DNA of 10,154 nucleotides, from NCBI GenBank assembly GCA_014729315.1, contig WJKD01000171.1:1-10154 (forward strand). The letters are read 5' to 3'. This DNA comes from Promethearchaeota archaeon. Its GTDB lineage: Archaea > Asgardarchaeota > Lokiarchaeia > Sigynarchaeales > SOKP01. Shown one piece after another: positions 6,364 to 10,154 of the stretch. Under the pieces are notes generated by a model, which searched no databases, had not been told where the DNA came from, and worked only from the letters and a program-made list of their open reading frames with translations. The position numbers and the translations under genes are program-made. The first letter of the stretch is position 1. The number at the start of each line of letters is the position of its first letter.

Positions 6364-9300
6364 ATAGATAAACAAACGCTCAAACGAATCCGTTTATTTG
6401 GAATTCTTGTAATTTTTTTCGGTGCTCAGTTATTAATTCTTCAGTTAGTTAATGTCCATTGGATTGTTTATTATGACGATGGAGAAGTTGAAGATCTTAC
6501 AGAAGATATGATGTATTTCGCAGAAACTCATCAAAATCCAGACTCTGGTTTGTTTATTGAACCTGAAATCGATTCTAATTATAGAGCGATACATTCAATA
6601 GATTTTTCGCTCGCCTCGTCATTAGGATCTAAGTTAATAAATCCGAAATCGAACTCAGAATTGAAAAATAAATACTCAGATTTCTTTTTTGATTACTTAT
6701 TTGAAAAACAAAACGATAACGGGTCCTTTTCTGATATTGGAGGCTTAGGTGATTTAATATCTTCTTACGAAGTCATCCAAACCATAGATACGCAATATCC
6801 CGACTATTTTAACGATAAATCCGAGGAAATCGCGGAGTTATTAAACTATATCGCAAATTCTTTAGAAGAAAACGGATGGGGGTTTAAATATAACGAATTC
6901 TCCCCAATCGGCGATATTATTTCCACTTATTCTGCCTTGAAGATGGCAAATAGATTCAACGCACCTTATCTTTACTCCAACGAGAATGTTTCCCGATTCG
7001 TAAATGCAAGCATACTTCTTAACCCGACTCCCGAGCTAAGATATTATTCGATCTTATCGTTTTTGGAGTTAGGATATTCGATTAATTCAACTTTAAAGAC
7101 CATATTAGAAACATTTTTTGATTTACGGTATAATCCAATAGATGGGGGATATTCAGCATCTGGAGGGATATCTAATATTCAGTCAACCTATTACTCGATC
7201 GCTTCTCTTTATCTATTAAACGCAACTCCCACCAACGAGAATAAAACGCTTAATTTCGCACTCGACTGTATAAATACGGACGGAGGATTTCGTTATACCA
7301 CTTACATAATTAATCAATCTGACTTTATCTCGGGTTGGAGCGGTATGAACACTATCAATCTCATACAACAAAATAACTCTACTTTAGCTGCAATAAACAC
7401 GAATTCTTATAGATTAGGTTACTATCAATGGCTCTATCAATTTCAAGCTTTAAACGGATTATTTGGATATACTACAATACAAACTAATTATTGGGGCGTT
7501 TTAGCCATACATAAAGCAAATTTAGAAGATTTTGAGGAATTCGTTGAAATTGATAATATATGGGACTACATTGAAGATTGCTACAACAATGATGGAGGTT
7601 TTGGCGAGATACCAAATACTAATTCCAGTTTATTTTCCACATGGTGCGCGATTAATCTATATCAGATTTTCTTCAATTACGAGGACGTGGAACTTCCCGA
7701 TATAAACGAGACAAAGGAATATTTAAGCGATCTCCAAAATTCTGACGGTGGTTTTGAAATTGGGGTTGACATCATTAACATTTTATCGTTTTTTGGACCT
7801 TTAATAGATATTGTGCTGAATTTAGTGAAGACTAATTCCTCAACTGTTGAATCTACTTATTGGGCAGTTAGCTGTCTTGATATTCTTGATGGAATGAATC
7901 TTATCGACGAAGAAGATTTAAAACATTGGATTAATTCTTGTCAAAACGCCGATGGAGGCTTTTCAATTATTTTAGGATTTCATAGCGATACAATCTCTAC
8001 ATATTTTGGTATGGCACTCTTTAAGGTCTTAAATTCAGAACCGATATCAATAAACGCGGTTATAGAATTTTTAAAAAAAGCCCAAGACGACGATGGATCG
8101 TTTTTGCCATTTCCTGCTCTTTCTCAATTTTTTGATTTACCTTCTAATTTTTTGATTACATATTTAGGTTCTAAAGCTCTTTACGATCACGATTATCAAC
8201 CCGAAGAAATCGAAGATTTGTTAGATTACTACGACGATTGTATGAGTTCAAAAACCGGGGGAGTAGGAGATTTCCCTTCGTTCGGGGGAGACTTAAAAAA
8301 TACGCCTTACGGGATCATCCTCTTACAAGAATTAAGGTACGATCAAGCTTTTAATCCCGAACCGTGGAATAACTTAATCATTGTTATAATATTAGCAGAA
8401 ATCTTAGCGCTATTAGCTATTGCAATGCTTAGAGTCACTAGCGTTTTAAGCGAAAGAATTTCTAAACGATTAAAGGAAAAATACGATATGACCGATAAAT
8501 TAAACGTAACTTATTTGCAAAGGTTTCCCGCAATAACTTGCGACAACATGAGCGTATACGCGGGGCGAAAACTAATTGTCGATTCTGTAAACATCCAGAT
8601 TGAACACGGCGAGATATTAGGTGTATTGGGAGAAAGTGGGGCGGGTAAATCTACTTTTGTTAAGGCGTTGTTAGGAATGCGTAAATATACGGGATCAAGT
8701 AGAATATATGGTATGGAGTCGAAAAAAAATTCGAAAAAGATCCGCCCTATATACGGTTATGTCCCACAGGACTTAGGCAAGATTTACGCAAATTTTACAA
8801 CCATGCAAAATTTGATTTATTTTGGAAAACAATACGATTTAACAGATAAAACGATTAAAAACCGAGCGAAAAGATTATTAAGAAGTTTAGAGATTGAAGA
8901 TAAAGCAGAAGAACTAATTAAAAATTTATCTGGAGGTCAAAAACGAAGGGTCAGTATTGCAATAGCACTCATTCACAATCCCATATTTTGTATTTTAGAC
9001 GAGCCAACTTCCGGATTAGATCCTGTGGTTCGAGAGAATTTATGGCTTACACTCACCAAGATTAACGAGCAATTTAACACAACCTTAGTGGTTATAACGC
9101 ATTACCCCGAGGAATCAAGGTTTTGCAATAAAGTGGTCATTTTTGGCCGAAATAGGGGGATGATCGATTTCGGACAACCCAGAGACTTGCTACACCAGAT
9201 TCCCGGACGAGGGAGAACGATTGAATTATATTTTAACGAGATTAAAGAGGACGCTCCCAAAAAACTTGAGACTATTAAGGGGATAGCCAAAGCTCTTGAA

Positions 9301-9468
9301 AATAAAGTTGGAACAGACTTTGTTTTACTGTCCGATTTAAACATGGATAGCCTTTTTGGAGAAATAAAGAAAAAATTTCCAAATTCTATTCCCCAGATGA
9401 TGCAAAGAGATACCAAGATGGAGGAGTATTTTCGATATAAAGCAATGGAGGTTCCGAAACTTGAATAA
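6364..9468 (+). CDS. Membrane-tethered ABC ATPase with extracellular prenyltransferase/squalene-cyclase-like toroid repeats
   Basis: About 1034 residues from a proposed AUA start at 6364 (986 from the first standard codon, ATG 6508). Numbering is from the AUA. Residues 1-10 are basic, and 11-31 form a hydrophobic helix (signal anchor). Residues about 50-660 hold some eleven repeat cores of the QNxDGGF type, e.g. 116-122, 257-263, 303-309, 407-413, 458-464, 527-533 and 574-580, as in prenyltransferase and squalene-cyclase alpha/alpha toroids. A second transmembrane helix spans 670-692 and is followed by a basic stretch. The rest is a complete ABC ATPase: Walker A GESGAGKS (756-763), Gln802, LSGGQ (855-859), Walker B ILDEP with Glu880, SGLD and His913. 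It ends in an extension like that of the previous gene. The positive-inside rule puts the toroid outside and the ATPase inside. No cyclase DxDD motif is seen, so binding rather than catalysis is favoured. It probably pairs with the preceding ATPase. Confidence 0.85.
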   Translation: MDKQTLKRIRLFGILVIFFGAQLLILQLVNVHWIVYYDDGEVEDLTEDMMYFAETHQNPDSGLFIEPEIDSNYRAIHSIDFSLASSLGSKLINPKSNSELKNKYSDFFFDYLFEKQNDNGSFSDIGGLGDLISSYEVIQTIDTQYPDYFNDKSEEIAELLNYIANSLEENGWGFKYNEFSPIGDIISTYSALKMANRFNAPYLYSNENVSRFVNASILLNPTPELRYYSILSFLELGYSINSTLKTILETFFDLRYNPIDGGYSASGGISNIQSTYYSIASLYLLNATPTNENKTLNFALDCINTDGGFRYTTYIINQSDFISGWSGMNTINLIQQNNSTLAAINTNSYRLGYYQWLYQFQALNGLFGYTTIQTNYWGVLAIHKANLEDFEEFVEIDNIWDYIEDCYNNDGGFGEIPNTNSSLFSTWCAINLYQIFFNYEDVELPDINETKEYLSDLQNSDGGFEIGVDIINILSFFGPLIDIVLNLVKTNSSTVESTYWAVSCLDILDGMNLIDEEDLKHWINSCQNADGGFSIILGFHSDTISTYFGMALFKVLNSEPISINAVIEFLKKAQDDDGSFLPFPALSQFFDLPSNFLITYLGSKALYDHDYQPEEIEDLLDYYDDCMSSKTGGVGDFPSFGGDLKNTPYGIILLQELRYDQAFNPEPWNNLIIVIILAEILALLAIAMLRVTSVLSERISKRLKEKYDMTDKLNVTYLQRFPAITCDNMSVYAGRKLIVDSVNIQIEHGEILGVLGESGAGKSTFVKALLGMRKYTGSSRIYGMESKKNSKKIRPIYGYVPQDLGKIYANFTTMQNLIYFGKQYDLTDKTIKNRAKRLLRSLEIEDKAEELIKNLSGGQKRRVSIAIALIHNPIFCILDEPTSGLDPVVRENLWLTLTKINEQFNTTLVVITHYPEESRFCNKVVIFGRNRGMIDFGQPRDLLHQIPGRGRTIELYFNEIKEDAPKKLETIKGIAKALENKVGTDFVLLSDLNMDSLFGEIKKKFPNSIPQMMQRDTKMEEYFRYKAMEVPKLE
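9447..9452 (+). promoter_or_regulatory. GGAGGT ribosome binding site inside the upstream gene
   Basis: GGAGGT is the strongest Shine-Dalgarno match in the window. It lies within the last codons of the fusion ATPase and eight bases before TTG 9461, which overlaps that gene's stop region. It decides the start of the last gene and implies coupled translation. Confidence 0.65.
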
Positions 9469-10154
9469 TACAGTTCAAAAAAGCAAGGAAACCTTAAAAT
9501 CCTTAAGATCCCGAGTAATGGACGCAATTCGCTTCTCTGAAAGGTATTGGATGATTTATAAGGAGACCACATTTGGAATTGCGACGATAGTTGATTTAAA
9601 CTATAAAAAGATTTACATCGAAGTTTTATTTTTTCCTCCTAACGATTCTACAAATGAAAAATCCAGAGTAAAGATAAATGTTCCGATTGAAACTCAATTA
9701 GACTTCGAACAGATTGAAAAAGATCCGCCTCTGGACGAGGAAGGATTCGTGAACGCTAAAAAATTAATTAACAAACTAAATGAATTAATTGACGAAGAAA
9801 TAGATTTTTATGGAAGTATATTAAAAAAAGAAGTCGACTTGTTAGACGAATCGTTTGAGAATTACTCTATAGATAATAATCCATATCATCGCCAAATCTA
9901 CATTCATTTTGAAGATTTTTATATTAAGTTAAACATTAATTTTGAAAATTATCCTGTAATACCTAGATTTCATTTTTCAAAATATTTGAGACAGATCTTG
10001 AGAGTTAGAGATTTATTAAATACAGAGATAATTGCGAACTGGAGTGAATCCTCTCCACCACATGTAATACAGATCGTCGAAAACGTAGCAATTATGATTG
10101 CGAAAAGATTAAAACTGACCAGACCCCCCCAGGATGCTCAAACCCTAAATTTAA
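9461..10154 (+). CDS. Partial protein with possible tandem E2/RWD-like domains
   Basis: An open frame runs from TTG 9461 to the window edge (231 codons visible, no stop). It overlaps the end of the ATPase fusion gene by eight bases and has GGAGGT eight bases upstream, so it is the fifth gene of the operon. No transmembrane segment and no cysteine are visible. Residues about 25-115 form a first domain with strands (ATIVDL, KIYIEVLFFPPND, VKINVP) and a closing helix. Residues about 140-220 look like a second, related domain: YIHFEDFYIKLNINF, then NYPVIPRFHF (163-172), then W194 and the helix PHVIQIVENVAIMIAKRL. A strand followed by YP-x2-P, a later Trp and a helix is the pattern of ubiquitin-conjugating (UBC/RWD) folds. 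With no catalytic Cys it would be a non-enzymatic RWD/UEV-like binder. This is pattern reading only and the fold call is uncertain. It may be a cytosolic partner or regulator of the exporter. Confidence 0.7.
   Translation, partial: MNNTVQKSKETLKSLRSRVMDAIRFSERYWMIYKETTFGIATIVDLNYKKIYIEVLFFPPNDSTNEKSRVKINVPIETQLDFEQIEKDPPLDEEGFVNAKKLINKLNELIDEEIDFYGSILKKEVDLLDESFENYSIDNNPYHRQIYIHFEDFYIKLNINFENYPVIPRFHFSKYLRQILRVRDLLNTEIIANWSESSPPHVIQIVENVAIMIAKRLKLTRPPQDAQTLNL

Noticed and set aside
6508..8370. Reading the repeat domain as an active squalene/hopene cyclase or protein prenyltransferase
   Set aside because: The DGGF-type cores support the fold only. The acid segments seen (e.g. QDDDGSF) are repeat cores rather than a DxDD motif, and no zinc-ligand triad is evident.
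9102..9572. A 156-codon minus-strand open frame opposite the end of the ATPase fusion gene
   Set aside because: It lies antisense to the conserved H-loop and C-terminal part of the ABC ATPase and to the start of the next gene. Its translation has no recognisable domain and it lacks a good ribosome binding site.
1..10154. CRISPR arrays, tRNA or rRNA genes, insertion sequences, integration sites
   Set aside because: No regularly spaced direct repeats, cloverleaf-like or rRNA-like segments, transposase motifs or terminal inverted repeats were found on reading both strands.

Overview
The window is AT-rich, densely coding DNA that most resembles an Asgard (Lokiarchaeia-like) archaeal genome. The evidence is archaeal-style A/T-rich TATA elements, strong Shine-Dalgarno motifs (GGTGA or GAGGT) often paired with TTG starts, short zinc-ribbon proteins, a CPIC...VRGYQKVD protein of a type I associate with Asgard genomes, and a protein with a weak E2/RWD-like signature. 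The lineage is inferred from gene style; there is no rRNA or marker gene here to prove it.

Left part (1-2693): the 5' end of a small zinc-ribbon gene on the minus strand, an AT-rich spacer, a 34-residue acidic small protein on the plus strand (412-516) with a T-tract terminator, a convergent polytopic membrane protein of unknown function (622-1989, minus), and a divergent gene for a zinc-binding-motif protein (about 2124-2693, plus).

Right part (2936 to the end): one co-directional, tightly packed operon. It holds two paralogous ABC-2 permeases (2936-4099 and 4102-5334), a cytosolic ABC ATPase (5340-6341), a very unusual membrane-tethered ABC ATPase (about 6364-9468), and an overlapping downstream gene cut by the window edge (9461 onward) that may carry E2/RWD-like folds. 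The intergenic gaps are 2, 5 and 22 nt, followed by an 8-nt overlap, so the five genes are very probably co-transcribed and partly translationally coupled.

The parts fit a heteromeric exporter: permease 1 and permease 2 form the membrane pore, and the two ATPases, each with intact catalytic motifs and a similar C-terminal extension, form the nucleotide-binding pair. The novelty is the second ATPase. Its N-terminal ~600 residues are an array of QNxDGGF-type repeats (prenyltransferase / squalene-cyclase-like alpha/alpha toroid). The array is bracketed by two transmembrane helices, so the toroid should lie outside the cell while the ATPase lies inside. Its first transmembrane helix is only encoded if translation starts at a non-standard AUA codon (6364) behind a good Shine-Dalgarno motif. 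No substrate can be read from the sequence.
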